This document shows positions 49,774 through 62,230 of a DNA stretch of 64,000 bases, piece by piece. The DNA comes from Micromussa lordhowensis (lineage: Eukaryota; Cnidaria; Anthozoa; Scleractinia; Lobophylliidae). Numbering within the stretch: the stretch's first letter is position 1; each line of letters opens with the position of its first letter. Made by a program: the position numbers and the translations under genes. The notes below the pieces were generated by a model. It was not told where the DNA came from. It was given only the letters and a program-made list of their open reading frames with translations, and ran no database searches. The DNA is taken from assembly GCA_964020085.1 (NCBI GenBank), contig OZ026606.1, positions 11,448,297 through 11,512,296 of the forward strand. Direction: 5' to 3'.

Positions 49774-52700
49774 AAAGCAAGAAAGAGATATTTATGTATG
49801 TGAACAGAATTTCGAAACGAATCGTGAAAATGGGGTTTGGCAATACCAGAACACTTTGCCATGAGTCCAATTACATTAAACATCTAACAAGTAAAGCGGT
49901 GAAGATTTAGGCAAGAGCTTTAACGCCAGTGGTTTTCCTATTACCCTTCTGATTCAGCTAAGAACTAAGCGCTTAGCGTAAACGTTAAATACTATAGTAA
50001 GTTTGGATTTTTATCTTTATCTATCGTTTTCATTTTCGGAACAAGAAGGCGATTAGCCTTTAAACGAACATCGTCTAGTTATTCTACATTGAACAAAGTT
50101 AGAATTCCGGCTAAACAAACAATATATGATTTTGTAGAACACCGAATATCTCGTTATTAAGTAAATAGAGATATTCATTATAGAAAGGTCTTGAAGGATA
50201 CCCACTTCCCACCACAGTCCTATTTTCCCAGAAAGCCCGCCAACATAGCGCTAGAATTTATCAGTGCGGCCTAATTTGTAAATCTTCAAACATGGCCGCT
50301 AATTAGTAGAACCTAAGGAAGGTGAGCTATTCTAACATTGAAAATGATCCACATGTTAATAAATGTTATAAATTGTTTCAAAGTTACGTAACCTCACTCA
50401 CAGTTACTGGAATTTTCTTCTCACCGAAAAGAATATTTCACTTACTTTCTTATATTCAGCAGTAAGCAGCTTTATTCATGTACATGACCGCCAACGCCGT
50501 TTGAGAACTCGTATGTTTCACGCCGTTATTAAACCCTTGCATATATTTGTTTATTATCATTATATCCGGCTGTCCAAACAAAGATTGCCGAAAAAATAAA
50601 TATCCTTTTGCTTATCCCTCTTGCATATGCAAATAACGATTCTAGCGATATCGTTAAGGCACGTCCATGTTCTATCATGTGTTGATTGCTCGCAAATTCG
50701 GCCACTTGCTTTTTTAAAAGTTGCTATCCTTTTTGAGTATTCTGAGCATATTGTTTCTGCAAAAATAATTTTACGGTCCCAATAATTTTTCTGCTGAAAA
50801 AGTTAGTCATCTTTTGTTAAAACAATGAAGTCATTTTCACCTATCTGAACTTCTAACAAGCACACTCATCAGGTGACATCAGCCATGAGCGTAAAAGAAG
50901 GTTTTTAACCTCAAATGTTTTATTTCAAAATGTATTTTCTCTCCATGATATGAGCTTTTAAACGTCCAGTCAGTCAAATCGAACGTGTTACATATCGATC
51001 CGTTGAACTTTCCAGATTAAACTTAAATGATAAGCTTTTCGACTTTGTCAAGGTTGAAAACATTTTAAAGAGGTTCTGAAAGGGGAGGGTCCGGATGTCG
51101 GTAGTCAGTTAAAATTTCATCACTTTGTCGGATGTCAGTTGTATTTTTCGCCCTTTGTCGCTAGTCGGTTAAACCCCATTTAGACCCTGTTTAAAAGCCT
51201 GTCGTGTAGATCTTGAAAAGATAATTTTCTTTGCCTTTGAGCCAATCTTGTCTAAATATTATAGTTCTGATTAGCATACTATTAATCTTAAAATATTAAA
51301 TTTCATTCTTAAAATCTGGGTGTTCTGAGTGAAACATGGACTACAATATTGGACTATAACATTATTCAAAACTATGACATACAGTTTGTTCCTCAAATAT
51401 TACCCGTTACTATATTTTATCTATTTCTAATCGCCTCAAGTTACTTGTATTCTTGTCCGTTTGGAAGAAGAAAAATAGATCTATTTCCTTTTTAATTTAA
51501 ATTCATTTTCGTTATAAAGAAAGCATGTATATTGCACATACAACTTTACACAAAGTACACCTAGAGGTCCGCGCAATTTACCCACTGTACTATTGAGTTC
51601 ACCTTTGGCGCACGAATGCTTTAAAATAAGGTTACCACCTCCTTATCTCTCAGCGCTGAAAATCAATATCAGATTAACTCGAATCGATATCATGCCTCGT
51701 GGTACACAAAGTGGCACAAAAAAATGAAACGGTCGTGAATTTTATTTGAAGATGTTTGTTATTGTAACTGGCGAAAAGGGTGAAAATATAAGCCGCCATG
51801 GTAGAGCCTACCTTTTTTTTACTTGGAAATAAATCGTGGCACAAATTTTTCGAAGAACCAATGCAACGTTCTGACGTTTAAATGCTGGAACATTTAGCGA
51901 CGTTTTCCTCCTTTTGGCAGTTTGCTGAACAACTATCCGCACCTGCCAATATACCTGCTGTTAAAGTAAGCCTCGCCTAGTCGAGGATCTAGATAAGACC
52001 TTCACTTGTAAAACGCCCAGATAAAATTCCCTAATGGCTTTATCAACTACAGAAAATTAATTAATGACATTGGCCTGTCTGTCGATTACTAAGAAATTCG
52101 ATGGTGCTCAACTGGCGTCAATAATTTACATGATAAATGTCAAAGTAAATAAAACTCTTAAAATTTAAATTTATTCTGGACAGTCTTCAGCTTTCGCACG
52201 CGAACACTTTTCTTTTAATACCTTCTTATCTTTGTTTTGTAATAACCCGAATAAAATTATTTGAAATTTTCTTATTGGTTTTATGTCCGGACTTAATTTT
52301 AACTTTATTTATTGTAAACGAATAGCTTTCCTGTTATTTGTACTCTCCGCTTTGTAACATCCGATTTCACGATTGAAAAATTAAAAATCATGCGCAGCAG
52401 AGGTTTCTCAGTTGCAGAACTTATGATAACTGACTGCCTAGAGAAACATGATACATGCTTCTAGCAGGTGAAACAAATACGCATATTCAACACGTGTCTC
52501 CAACACAGGTCTTCTAACAGGTTAAACATACACGCACATTCAACACGGATATTCAACAGATTAATAGAAAAAACTGATCATGTGAAAAACTCATTTTCGG
52601 TTCAACTTGGCTTTAATGTCATCCAGTCATCTGAAAATGCACTGATTAATTTCTTGGTGTTTATCATTCTATAAATCTTCGCAAATGAAAGAAGTTTAAT

Positions 52701-53880
52701 TTAGTTCATTTTGCGCTCCTAGATTCCAAAAAAAGGCAGGCAACCTTGAATTGGTTATCGATCAGATTTCACGTAACTTGTTTAATTGGGTTTACGTGCG
52801 TAACGCAAAATCGAGAAAATTCATCGACAGCTTGCAAAGACTGAAAACGTCAAACATAATTCAAATTTTTGACTAGATAGGCGGAAGTTACCACAGCAAC
52901 TTGCATAAATTTATTTATCAGTGGAAAATTTTACTCTGTTTCAATCCATAAGTTTAGGAAGCTCTGATACCGAATTTAGCTAAATTCTAAGCTCGATGCG
53001 TTCAAAAACATTCTTAGATCGTCAGAAGTCCAGCAATAACGATTTGATTTTTGAGCAATAACAAAGAGCAGGCAACAATATTAATTTTCACACCAGTTAG
53101 GCTAAATAACTCAGAATAGTAAGGAAAAGTAATTGTTCGTCGTAACAACTACTTCTAAATCAAAACAATTTTAACAGCAATGTAAATGTAGGTGCTGCGA
53201 GAAACTCAGCCCATTGCAACAATTTGGAAACCATGCACATTCGCCTATTGTTTTAGATCTTACAATCGACAAACGGGAGCCGCTAAGTGCTGTTGTTTAT
53301 GTCAAGTTTCCTGAAATGATTGAACTAATTCTTCATATAAGAATTCACTTGTCATACTAAGCATGGACCGACCCACTTTACTTAAAAGCAGCATATTAAC
53401 ATCAGAGGTCGAAAATGTTATTGCGGAAAAACCAATTCAGTTCTGGTATAGCTTAGGGCATCAAGTAATACGTAGAGTTTCGACACTGATTTCTCTATCA
53501 ACTTCCCACGATAAAGATCTCCCCAGTGGTCTGCAATACCTTCGCCAGATTCTATGACACACGCGATAAAGATTTACCGTTTGAAATATCAACGCCAGCT
53601 GTGTATACAATATAATTTCCGTTTATCATACGACTTAAACAACTGAGAACACCATTATAACTTATTGCTTTATTAACGTGGTTCTTATCTTTTCTGTGTA
53701 TTGTCCAGATAAGAGAAATAATATATGTCACGATAGAGACGGTGTCTTACCACATTTCCTTACGCCGAGAAGAGAGAATACTGTCCCGAGAGCAGTTGAT
53801 AAATTTCTCGATCGAAATGAAAACTAAGAAGAAAATGGAAAAGGATTGTAAATAGATATATGTTAATTAAGATTTCGTTT
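49774..53880. other. Non-coding host DNA
   Basis: No gene recognised. Near 51085-51180 a short string of the type 'gtcggtagtcagttaaa' recurs three times with variation (51098, 51129, 51160). Confidence 0.35.
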
Positions 53881-53904
53881 TTATAAACAAGCAAATTAAA
53901 ACTA

Positions 53905-53985
53905 ACGATAAAAAACCTGACGTTTCGGTGTCTTCATGAAGACATTGTCAAGGCAATGAATAATATTGGTGTAAAAGGGAATTTA
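53905..53985 (-). mobile_element. Possible Penelope-like element remnant
   Basis: On the minus strand the string 'gacaatgtcttcatgaagac' is followed by 'accgaaacgtcag'. In my recollection such stem-loop-GAAACGTC strings mark ends of Penelope-like elements that carry hammerhead-type motifs. The CUGAUGA core of a functional hammerhead is not visible and no reverse transcriptase is present. Weak call. Confidence 0.25.
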
Positions 53986-55249
53986 CATAAGAGAACGAGG
54001 GAAAATTATACAAATATGGTTATGCGAATTGAGTCGCATTTTCACGTTCAAAGTTAGTTACGTTTTCGTTTGTTTAATCTAAGCTAATAGTCCACCCTAA
54101 AGCCCCCTAAAATTTTTAATAAATTTAATACATTTGAGTGTGTGAGTAAGTGAGCGCCACTTGACTGCCTCCTACAGCTCATGGAATGACTACGTCATCC
54201 ATGAGCTAAATAGGAAATTTGCGTTGAATTATTTTAATAATTAAAAATAGTTTTAGAATAATTTATCATAATCCTCAGCTTGCTATACTGTAGGCACTTT
54301 CCATTGGACTAAATATTTCGGTTTTTTCAGTGGCGATTGAAATAGCATTTTCAACAATTTACAGAAAAAAAGGACAACTTCGCAAGCTTGAATTTTCTGT
54401 TCCATTTGAATTTTATTTCAAACTTTGCAAAATTTCATCTCAACATTTTTTGGTTGAATTATTCTCTTTGCGGAAAGTTCAAAATATTCGGTCTTTGGAT
54501 GACTGGAAAGCGCCCCACGTTTATAACTCTACATTAAATCAACAAAATACAATATTAAATGAACAATTTAAGTTTCATTCTGGTTTCGGCGACGGAAACG
54601 CGTTTATATGCCATAAAACGAGGGAGGATTTGTAAGGCATGTCAGGAAAGCGAGCGAGTCAGAGATTTTTTTCCAAAATATCTTCCGTATACTCACTTCT
54701 AAATTTGTCTACATTCTGGAAAATTCATTGTGACTAATGATTATAGGAAGTTAAATGAATTAAGTGTTTACTTTAAGGGTTTTAGCAGCTGATTTTGCGA
54801 CGGTCATCATCAACACCCAATAATACAACATCGCACACTTTCCTGGAGAGATGGCGACAATCTGTTCTCACCAGTACACACTGATTTTGTGTAGGCTTTT
54901 GAATCTTCCCGTAAAATTTTGGCACACTTATCTTCTGGGATCGTTCGCTTCTGTTGTACGTTTACAAGCATTTTATGAAATGTTTCTATCAAACTCTAGG
55001 TAGTTGAGTTTATTGTGACAATTTAAGAATTTCCAGGATGTAATGACCTATTAACCCTGTATATTCGCGAAAGAAAGCTTCACAAATGTGCTGTTTTCAG
55101 CTATTTTTTCCCAACAGAACTTCCACTGGTTTCCTGGCGAAAAATTTTAAACTAGGCGACCCTTGCCACACTTGTTTTCCAAACAAACTTGAACGGAGGT
55201 ATGATTCATTGAACCAATCAGAAAACTAGAGATGATTTTTTAATAGAAG
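53986..55249. other. Non-coding host DNA
   Basis: Open frames are present (for example 54330-54635), but none shows a domain, homology to neighbours, or splice context. 'gtcaggaaagcgagcgag' at 54641 recurs at 13334. Confidence 0.35.
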
Positions 55250-55301
55250 AATTATTCTACTCTGCTTTTTAGAATTCAGTATTCTAGTGGCTTAACTATA
55301 T

Positions 55302-56417
55302 CTAAACAAGAATGTCTTTGCTATCGCTAGCTTCAGGTTTTATCGCTAGCTTCAGGTTTTCTTGTGTCGTAGAACGACATCGCAACATCGTTTGATCATC
55401 GTTTCCCCTTCGTGAAATGTAACTGTTGAAATAATTGGAGCATGAGTCAGAAAAGCTTCGCTTTTTACGAATGCAAATTTTCAGAAACACGCTTCTAAAC
55501 TCACGACTTCTCCAGCAATAAATTAGCGGGTTCACGAAGGACGATGTAAAAGTCAGCATCTTTACCAAAGCATTGACAAGGCTTTGCTTTGATCGGAACG
55601 ATTCAGAGAAACATTGTGGACATGTTTTCTGTAAAAAATAGTAAAAGCAAGATGGAAACCAACAGGCCACAAACACGCCAATCACAATCATGATGGTGAT
55701 ATTTGCTCGGCGTTCCTTGTAATCTTTGCGAGAATGCTGGCTGTTGTGTGATATGTTTTTCTTATTACTTGATATTTTCTTGATGTGTGACTGGGCCGTG
55801 ATGTACATGGAGGTATAGCAGATCACGATCACAAGAAATGGAACTATGACGTTGGATATAATAACCATGATGCTCCACCAGTGGGTCGGGCTGTAGTTGC
55901 ATTCCTTATAAGGTTGGTTTGATTCCCATGAGACGAAAGGAAGGGAAGAAACCATCATGGCGTCTATCCAGGCGAACAATAACGCCATGGCAACACGACG
56001 ACGAGTGACAATAGTAACATGGTTCAGCGGATTTCTGATTGCGATCAGGCGCTCTACACTGATGACAGACAAACTCAGAATGGAAGCGTAACCCGTGAGG
56101 AAGTAAGAAGAGCGAAAAATGTCGCAGACGATCGTCTGCATTGGTTCTTCCCATGTGAACTTTTTAAAGATATAACTCGGCATGGCGACCAGGCCTGCTA
56201 AAGAGTCAGCGATTGCCAGGCTGAAGATTGACATGTAGGTCACGTGACGCAAGGCTGGGTGGCTATAGATAGCGAAGCATACTATGCTGTTACCAAGGAC
56301 TGTGCCAAATGAAAGACACGCCAGGATAACTACCAGAGGAGTTCTTGGTATCACTGAGTATTCAGTGTCTGGTGAAAGATTAGGAAGTGGACTGTCTGTG
56401 CTGTTCCACATCTCCAT
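55302..56417 (-). CDS. Class A GPCR, duplicate copy B
   Basis: 371 residues, single coding exon, identical in layout to 13502-14614. There are only a few substitutions in the seven-TM body (for example a Met for Ile in TM4: DAMMVSS versus DAMIVSS). The same splice acceptor precedes the ATG. The C-terminal tail differs: a 19-bp tandem duplication (55323-55341 and 55342-55360, unit 'atcgctagcttcaggtttt') has replaced the last about 20 residues, so signalling or trafficking determinants may differ from copy A. Confidence 0.92.
   Translation of the reverse strand: MEMWNSTDSPLPNLSPDTEYSVIPRTPLVVILACLSFGTVLGNSIVCFAIYSHPALRHVTYMSIFSLAIADSLAGLVAMPSYIFKKFTWEEPMQTIVCDIFRSSYFLTGYASILSLSVISVERLIAIRNPLNHVTIVTRRRVAMALLFAWIDAMMVSSLPFVSWESNQPYKECNYSPTHWWSIMVIISNVIVPFLVIVICYTSMYITAQSHIKKISSNKKNISHNSQHSRKDYKERRANITIMIVIGVFVACWFPSCFYYFLQKTCPQCFSESFRSKQSLVNALVKMLTFTSSFVNPLIYCWRSREFRSVFLKICIRKKRSFSDSCSNYFNSYISRRGNDDQTMLRCRSTTQENLKLAIKPEASDSKDILV
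55323..55360. repeat. 19-bp tandem duplication in GPCR copy B 3' end
   Basis: 'atcgctagcttcaggtttt' occurs twice in tandem within the coding region. Copy A has only a diverged single equivalent. Confidence 0.85.
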
Positions 56418-57713
56418 CCTGATAAAAACAAAGATAGATTTAGAGATTGAGTGTTATCCAAAATAACAAAGTACAGTTCAAATCAAACTCAATTCCACGG
56501 GTTTGATGAAGCACATGAAAACCTGTAGACTTCGGTTATCTAAAGGTGCCAGCTCTTTCTACTCCGAGTGAAAGCAGTAAAAGTGAGAAGTCGATCAAGT
56601 ATGGCAGTACGTTTGCCAGTTTCTTCCAAGGCTTTACGCTGTTAGTATTACTGATAACCTGAAATATGAATAGCAGCTACAATGGACAAAAACTGAATAC
56701 TTAACAACTTAATACACAATTCGCTGAAGAGCGCGCAGTTATAAAAAATATTTTCAATCTAAGTTAATGAGATTATAATGAGATTATCTTTAAACGGCAT
56801 TCGGACATTTGTCAGAAGTAATATCAGTATTATGAATTAAGCACTACAAAAATGTGAACTTAAGAAAGGATTTTAAAAAAATTCCCGTTCTTGATATCTT
56901 TTCTGGTTTTCTTTCGACCTAGGACTCTTGCTTTTCCATATGCAATATATGAATTGGTCAGCTCAGTTGCCCAAAAGATATTCAGTCTGATGAAATATTA
57001 TATTCATTCATTCACTCACTGATAAAGGTGTTTTCACCAGATCTTCAACTGTGTTTCAGTGGAAATAAAAATTCCTTTGCTACCTTAGAAGCGAAGTTAG
57101 CAGTACGAGTTAGTTTCTCCCTCCTTGCTCTGTTCGTGATACAGCTGAACAAAAGCCATCAGGAAATAATGGAATGCGCTTCTCAGAAGTAAGGTGTCCA
57201 AGGACAGACCGCGTAGTTGACTGTCTAGCCCTGGTACAAGTTAAACGTAACGACGGGCCAAACCTCACACGTACGAGACTATAGCGTTTTGGCAAGGAAA
57301 GCACTGAAATGCATATGGAGTATTGCTTTGACGTTCTCAGCTCAGCATACGTGATAACGCAATGAGAGGACACTATCAATTTCAACTGATTGAAATACCT
57401 TAGGTATTTGATTTCTGACGTTTTACGACAGTAGATAAGTGTCAATAACTTGTAACTGATCGTTCTTAGTTGTCTTAGTTCAGCTTTGACAACAATGCAC
57501 AGAGTGAAGGAGGAGTCAAGCTTAGATAGACAACCAATTCGACTTTCTACTGAAATAAAATCTAATGCTCGCTAAACGGGAATTCATATTTTTAAAAACT
57601 TTTTAAAAAACTTTATTAGTACTAATAAAAAAAAAACTTTACCAGTTAATTTATATTTAATTTTAGTAAATTAAATTTATATTACTATATATACTGATAA
57701 ATGGCAAATCTTG

Positions 57714-57861
57714 CAAACAAGCAATTGACTTTTTCGCCCGATTTGTTTACTAGTATATGAAAACTATTTTTTTTACTAGTAAATTACAATCTGGCGAAAA
57801 GGAAATTGACTTTTTCGCCCGATTTGTTTACTAGTATTTTTAAACTATTTTTTTATACTAG
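57714..57861 (+). repeat. Hairpin-unit array, left part (+ orientation)
   Basis: Two units of the family that continues at 62329-62746, separated from it by the LTR retrotransposon insertion. Each unit is an imperfect palindrome: 'actagtaaa', then 'aaatctggcgaaaa', a short loop 'ggaaattgac', then 'ttttcgcccgattt' and 'tttactagt'. An AT spacer of about 20 bases follows. Confidence 0.85.
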
Positions 57862-57959
57862 TGTAATGTATGCTAATGCCATGCCTATACTAGGCATGAC
57901 GGGTAGCTAATTAAATCAGTCGTTGCACTCAACATGGCGTGGTTTGGTCGTACATTACA
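57862..57959 (+). repeat. 5' LTR, 98 bp
   Basis: Starts TGTAATGTATG, ends CGTACATTACA; the outer bases form a short inverted repeat (tgtaatgta / tacattaca). Identical by eye to 62231-62328. Unusually short for a Gypsy element. Confidence 0.95.
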
Positions 57960-58162
57960 TGGTACCAGGAGTGAATCGAGTTGAATCGCCTGTGAAAGAA
58001 GCCATCCATCGTGAAAATAGTTTTCTGTATCGAGTTTACGAAGAAATGGAGGAATATACATCGGCAAATACACCAAAAATGGACTGGAACAGCAGGGATT
58101 TACCGACTGCGTGGAGGTCGTTTAGACGCCATCTTGAATTTATGTTTGGCGGACCGTTATAA
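57959..58162 (+). pseudogene. Gag N-terminal fragment
   Basis: An open frame (MVPGVNRVESP ... PTAWRSFRRHLEFMF) with the W..F..... pattern of Gypsy gag N-termini stops at 58162. The gag sequence resumes in a neighbouring frame before 58198, so a frameshift lies at about 58150-58165. Confidence 0.7.
57960..57977 (+). promoter_or_regulatory. Primer binding site
   Basis: 'tggtaccaggagtgaatc' lies directly after the 5' LTR and starts TGG, complementary to a tRNA CCA end. Which tRNA primes cannot be decided; methionine tRNAs give similar TGGTA starts. Confidence 0.6.
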
Positions 58163-58197
58163 AGTCGAAATCGGAGGAACAGAAATGTAATTATCTC

Positions 58198-60408
58198 ATG
58201 ATTTGGGTTGGAGAAAAAGGAAGAGACATATATCAGACCTGGACGTTTGAAGAAGGAGAGGAGAAAAAGCTTAACAGCTACTACGAGAGGTTCGAAGCTC
58301 ATGTGAAGCCGAAATCGAACAAGGTATTTGCTAGATACAGGTTTCACAAGAAAGTTCAGTGTGATAATGAGTCATTCGAACAGTTTCTTATTGACCTCAA
58401 GCTGCTAGTGAAAGATTGTGGTTATGCAGATCCAGACGAAATGGTCAGGGATAGGATTGTAATTGGTTGCAACTCCAAGAAAGTGCGAGAAAAGTTGATA
58501 CAAGAAGGATCTGAATTGTCGTTGGAGAAAGCGGTTGAAATTGCACTCACACTGGAAATGTCTCAAACGCAACTCAAAACCATGGAGGAAGAAGACAGCA
58601 AGATTCACGCCGTTAAAGTGAATCAAGCTCGAAGGCAGAGTGAGAAATTAGACAAGAGGAAACATGGCAGGCCTGGAGTTGAACAGGAGTGTGGAATGTG
58701 TGGCTACATACACAGCAGTAAAGCTGAATGTCCTGCTAAGGGAAAGAAATGTCTGATTTGTGCCAAGTTAAATCATTTTGCCAAAGTCTGCAAGTCAAGA
58801 GAGAAGAGAAGAACTGTCCAATATGTGGCTAAATGTGAAAGTGGCGATGATGCTCGGACAAATGAAACCAGCAGCGAAAGTGAAGACGAGATGTTTTATG
58901 TGGGTTGTATAGACGCAGTAAATGCAGTTAGCCTCAGTGAATGGCGCGAAGAGCTGACCATCAACAACAAGAAAGTTATTGTTCAGTTAGACACTGGAGC
59001 GAAATGCAATGTTATGTCTTTAACGACATTAAAGACTCTAGGAGGGGAGACAACAATTCAACCTACAGCAGCCAAGTTAAGGTCATACTCTGGTCACCAG
59101 ATACCTATTCATGGTTGCACAACACTCTTATGCGAACACAAGGACGAAACGTACCCCATGAAGTTTTACATTGCAGAAGGTGATGTGCTGTCCGTCTTAA
59201 GTGCACAAGCATGTAAGGATCTCAATTTAATCCAGCGGGTGAACTCTGTCATAGACTCATCGGTTATTACTGATGCACGTCCAGATATTCTACTAGAATA
59301 TCCAGATCTCTTCCAGGGGCTGGGATGTTTACCAGGTAAACATACCATCAGAATTGATCCAACAGTCGTCCCAGTAGTACATCCACCAAGAAAGGTACCT
59401 GTTGCGCTGAAGGGCAGAATCAAAGATGAGCTTGAAAGAATAGTGAAGGCAGGAGTGGTAGCGAGGCAAATTGAACCAACAGCATGGGTTAGCAGTATGG
59501 TTACTGTAGTCAAGCCTAATAAGATTCGCATCTGTTTAGATCCTAGAGACTTAAACCTAGCTGTTAAACGAGAACATTTCCCTATGAAGACGATTGAAGA
59601 GATAGTTGCAGACATGCCAGATGCCAAGGTATTCTCTGTGCTGGATGCAACATCAGGATTCTGGCAAATAGAGTTAGATGAGGAAAGCTCGAAGTTGTGC
59701 ACGTTCAACACTCCCTTCGGGAGGTATCGATTTAAAAGGCTCCCTTTCGGAATCAAATCAGCCCCTGAGGTGTTTCAGAGATACATGACCGAGATGTTGG
59801 AGGGCATACCTGGAGCAGAGCCCATTGCAGGAGCCATTGTGGATGACATACTGATCTGGGGCAGCAGTATTGACCAGCACGATGCAAGATTAAGACAAGT
59901 CCTAAACAGAGCGAGAGAGTTTGGTCTCAAGTTAAATAGCAAGAAATGCCAAGTGAGGAAAGATCAAGTCCCCTATGTAGGACATCTCCTGACCAGTGAT
60001 GGTTTGAAACCGGACCCAGAGAAGGTCAGAGCAGTCGAAGCGATGCAAGCACCAAGGAATGTTAAAGAACTCAGAACATTCCTAGGTTTTATCCAATACC
60101 TTGGAAAATTTCTGCCAAATCTAGCTGCTGAAAGTGCACCTCTCAGACAACTGTTGGAGAAAGAAGTAGTCTGGCATTGGAACAAAGAACAACAACAAAG
60201 TTTTAAAACACTCAAGCATATGGTAACCAAATCTCCAGTACTGGGTTACTACAACCCAAACAAGCCTGTCACCCTCACCGTTGACGCTAGTGCTAACGGA
60301 CTTGGTGCAGTATTACTACAAGAAAACAAGCCGATTGCATATGCTTCTAGAGCCTTGCCGGTGCGCAGCAGAAATATGCACAGATTGAGAAGGAGTTACT
60401 TGCGATAG
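58198..60408 (+). pseudogene. Gag-pol: zinc knuckles, protease, RT, partial RNase H
   Basis: 736 codons. A gag helical region is followed by CCHC-type knuckles (about residues 161-195, CGMCGYIHSSKAEC, CLICAKLNHFAKVC). The aspartic protease DTGA is at about 264. The reverse transcriptase follows, with RICLDPRDLN, FSVLDATSGFWQIELD, FKRLPFGIKSAPEVFQ and the catalytic VDD at about 547. RNase H starts at about 690 (LTVDASANGLGAVLL). The frame is lost at about 60360-60375, inside RNase H, and runs to a stop at 60406-60408. It is annotated as broken for that reason. Confidence 0.9.
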
Positions 60409-60452
60409 TTTACGCCTGTCAGAAGTTTAATCAGTACGTCTATGGACGAACA

Positions 60453-62045
60453 GTGCACGTGGAGTCTGACCATAAACCGCTTGAGAGAATCCTAGCACAG
60501 AACCTTCATCAGGCACCTCCGCGATTGCAGAAGATGATGATGAGCCTACAAAGGTATGACCTCAAGGTTATATACAAGCCTGGGAATGAAATGCAACTAG
60601 CAGATACCCTTAGTCGCCATTACTTGCCAGAAACCAAAGAAACGCTCGTGGAGGACTTAGAAGTCAGTGACGTGTGCCTCACAGCTTATCTTCCCATCTC
60701 ACAGGAAAAGTATCTAGAGCTTCAACAAGCTACAGCAGCAGACCCAGTATTGCAGTCCCTGACTGACACAGTACTAGAGGGATGGCCAGATGGCAAAGCA
60801 AAGCTCTCCCCAGACCTCCGACAGTACTGGGCGTACAAAGACGAAATTTCAGTAATTGATGCACTGCTGTTTAAAGGGCCGAAAGTGATAGTGCCTCACA
60901 TCCTGCAGTCAGAAATGTTAGACAAGATACATGAGGGGCATTTGGGGGTTGTCAAATGCAAACAGCGAGCAAGAGATGTGCTGTTCTGGCCAGGGATGTC
61001 GACGCAAATTGAAGACAAAGTAGCCAAGTGCTATACATGCAGTCAGCACCAGAGACAGCAAGCCAAAGAACCAATGATACCACATGATCCCCCAAACAGG
61101 CCATGGGCAAAAATAGGCACAGATCTGTTTGAAATGAACAGTCATCACTACTTGTGTACTGTTGACTATTATTCTAAGTGGGTTGAAGTAGACCAACTCG
61201 AAAACCAAAGCAGTAAGGCCACAGTTAATGCACTGAAAAAGCACTTCTCAAGATATGGTATACCCGATGAAGTCGTTAGCGACAATGGGCCTCAGTTCGG
61301 AGCAGCCGAGTTTGCGGAGTTTGCAAAGGACTATGAGTTCGCCCACACAACAACCAGCCCTCACTACCCGCAATCAAATGGACAAATTGAAAGAGCAGTT
61401 CAAACAACCAAAAACTTGATGTCAAAGTCCGTCGACATAAATAAGGCTTTGCTTAGCTATCGAACCACGCCACTTGACGCAATTAACCAGTCCCCAGGAC
61501 AACTGATGATGGGTCGACGTCTGAAAACAACACTACCCACCACTGCAGAATTGTTGAGACCGCAAGGACAGGAAGAAGTTGTCGGAAAGCTCAAAAAAGT
61601 TAAAGAAACGCAAAAACATTACTTTGATCGACACTGTGGACGGGAGTTGGAATCACTTCAAACTGGAGATATTGTCAAGATGAAACACAGAGGCGAGTGG
61701 GTACCGGCTGTAGTGTCGTACAAACATCACACTCCTAGATCTTACGTAGTTGAGACAGCAAGTGGAAGGAAATATCGCAGAAACAGACGACACCTCAATC
61801 GCAGCAGAGCACCAGGTGAACAGAAATTTGAGGCCAGACCTGAGCAGACTGAAATAACCTTACCTCCAACTAACGTGCAAAGGGAAACCACAGTGCAGAA
61901 AGAAACCGCCGAGCCAGTCAACGTGCAAAGGGAAACCGCTAAGCCAGTAGCGTCGGCAGTAGCGTCGGCAGGAGAACCTGTTACAGTGACCAGGTCGGGT
62001 CGATTGGTTAAGACCCCATCATATCTAAAGGACTGTTACACTTGA
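60453..62045 (+). pseudogene. Pol C-terminal part: RNase H end and integrase
   Basis: 530 codons from the first ATG; the RNase H sequence is already open in this frame from about 60370. RNase H end (ESDHKPLE, LSRHYLP). Integrase zinc domain HHCC (H..HLG ... CYTCSQHQRQ). Catalytic core with Asp in IGTDLFEM, Asp in VSDNGPQF and Glu in GQIERAVQ. A basic C-terminus carries a repeated NVQRET motif encoded by a small tandem repeat near 61875-61945. It is separated from the upstream RT by a single frame change. Confidence 0.9.
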
Positions 62046-62217
62046 AGTTTAATGGAACAATGTCGAATGGAACAATGAATGGTACAATTGAATGGAACAA
62101 TGAATGCTGAATGCGAACTTGTGAACTTGAACTTACGAATTTTTGAAATGATTTTGTTGTTAAATGTTTATTTTCATTTGTTATTTACTATTATTTACTA
62201 TTCTTTCAGTCTTTGCT

Positions 62218-62230
62218 GGAGAAAGAGAGA
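62218..62230 (+). promoter_or_regulatory. Polypurine tract
   Basis: 'ggagaaagagaga' directly abuts the 3' LTR; it would prime plus-strand DNA synthesis. Confidence 0.8.

Larger units (their letters stand above)
55250..57578. repeat. Segmental duplication, copy B
   Basis: Same-orientation duplicate of about 13440-15818, about 42 kb away. It is near-identical through the GPCR coding region and about 1.1 kb upstream. The homology stops abruptly after 'gctaaacg' at 57578, beyond which AT-rich DNA leads into the hairpin array. Confidence 0.9.

Noticed and set aside
53905..53985. Functional hammerhead ribozyme
   Set aside because: A GAAAC-type string and a stem are present on the minus strand, but the CUGAUGA core is missing.
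54330..54635. 101-codon open frame
   Set aside because: No domain, no splice or promoter context, composition like surrounding AT-rich DNA.
57110..57445. 111-codon minus-strand frame also partly open at 15343-15537
   Set aside because: Conserved only because both lie in the segmental duplication; it differs in length by an indel and has no recognisable domain.
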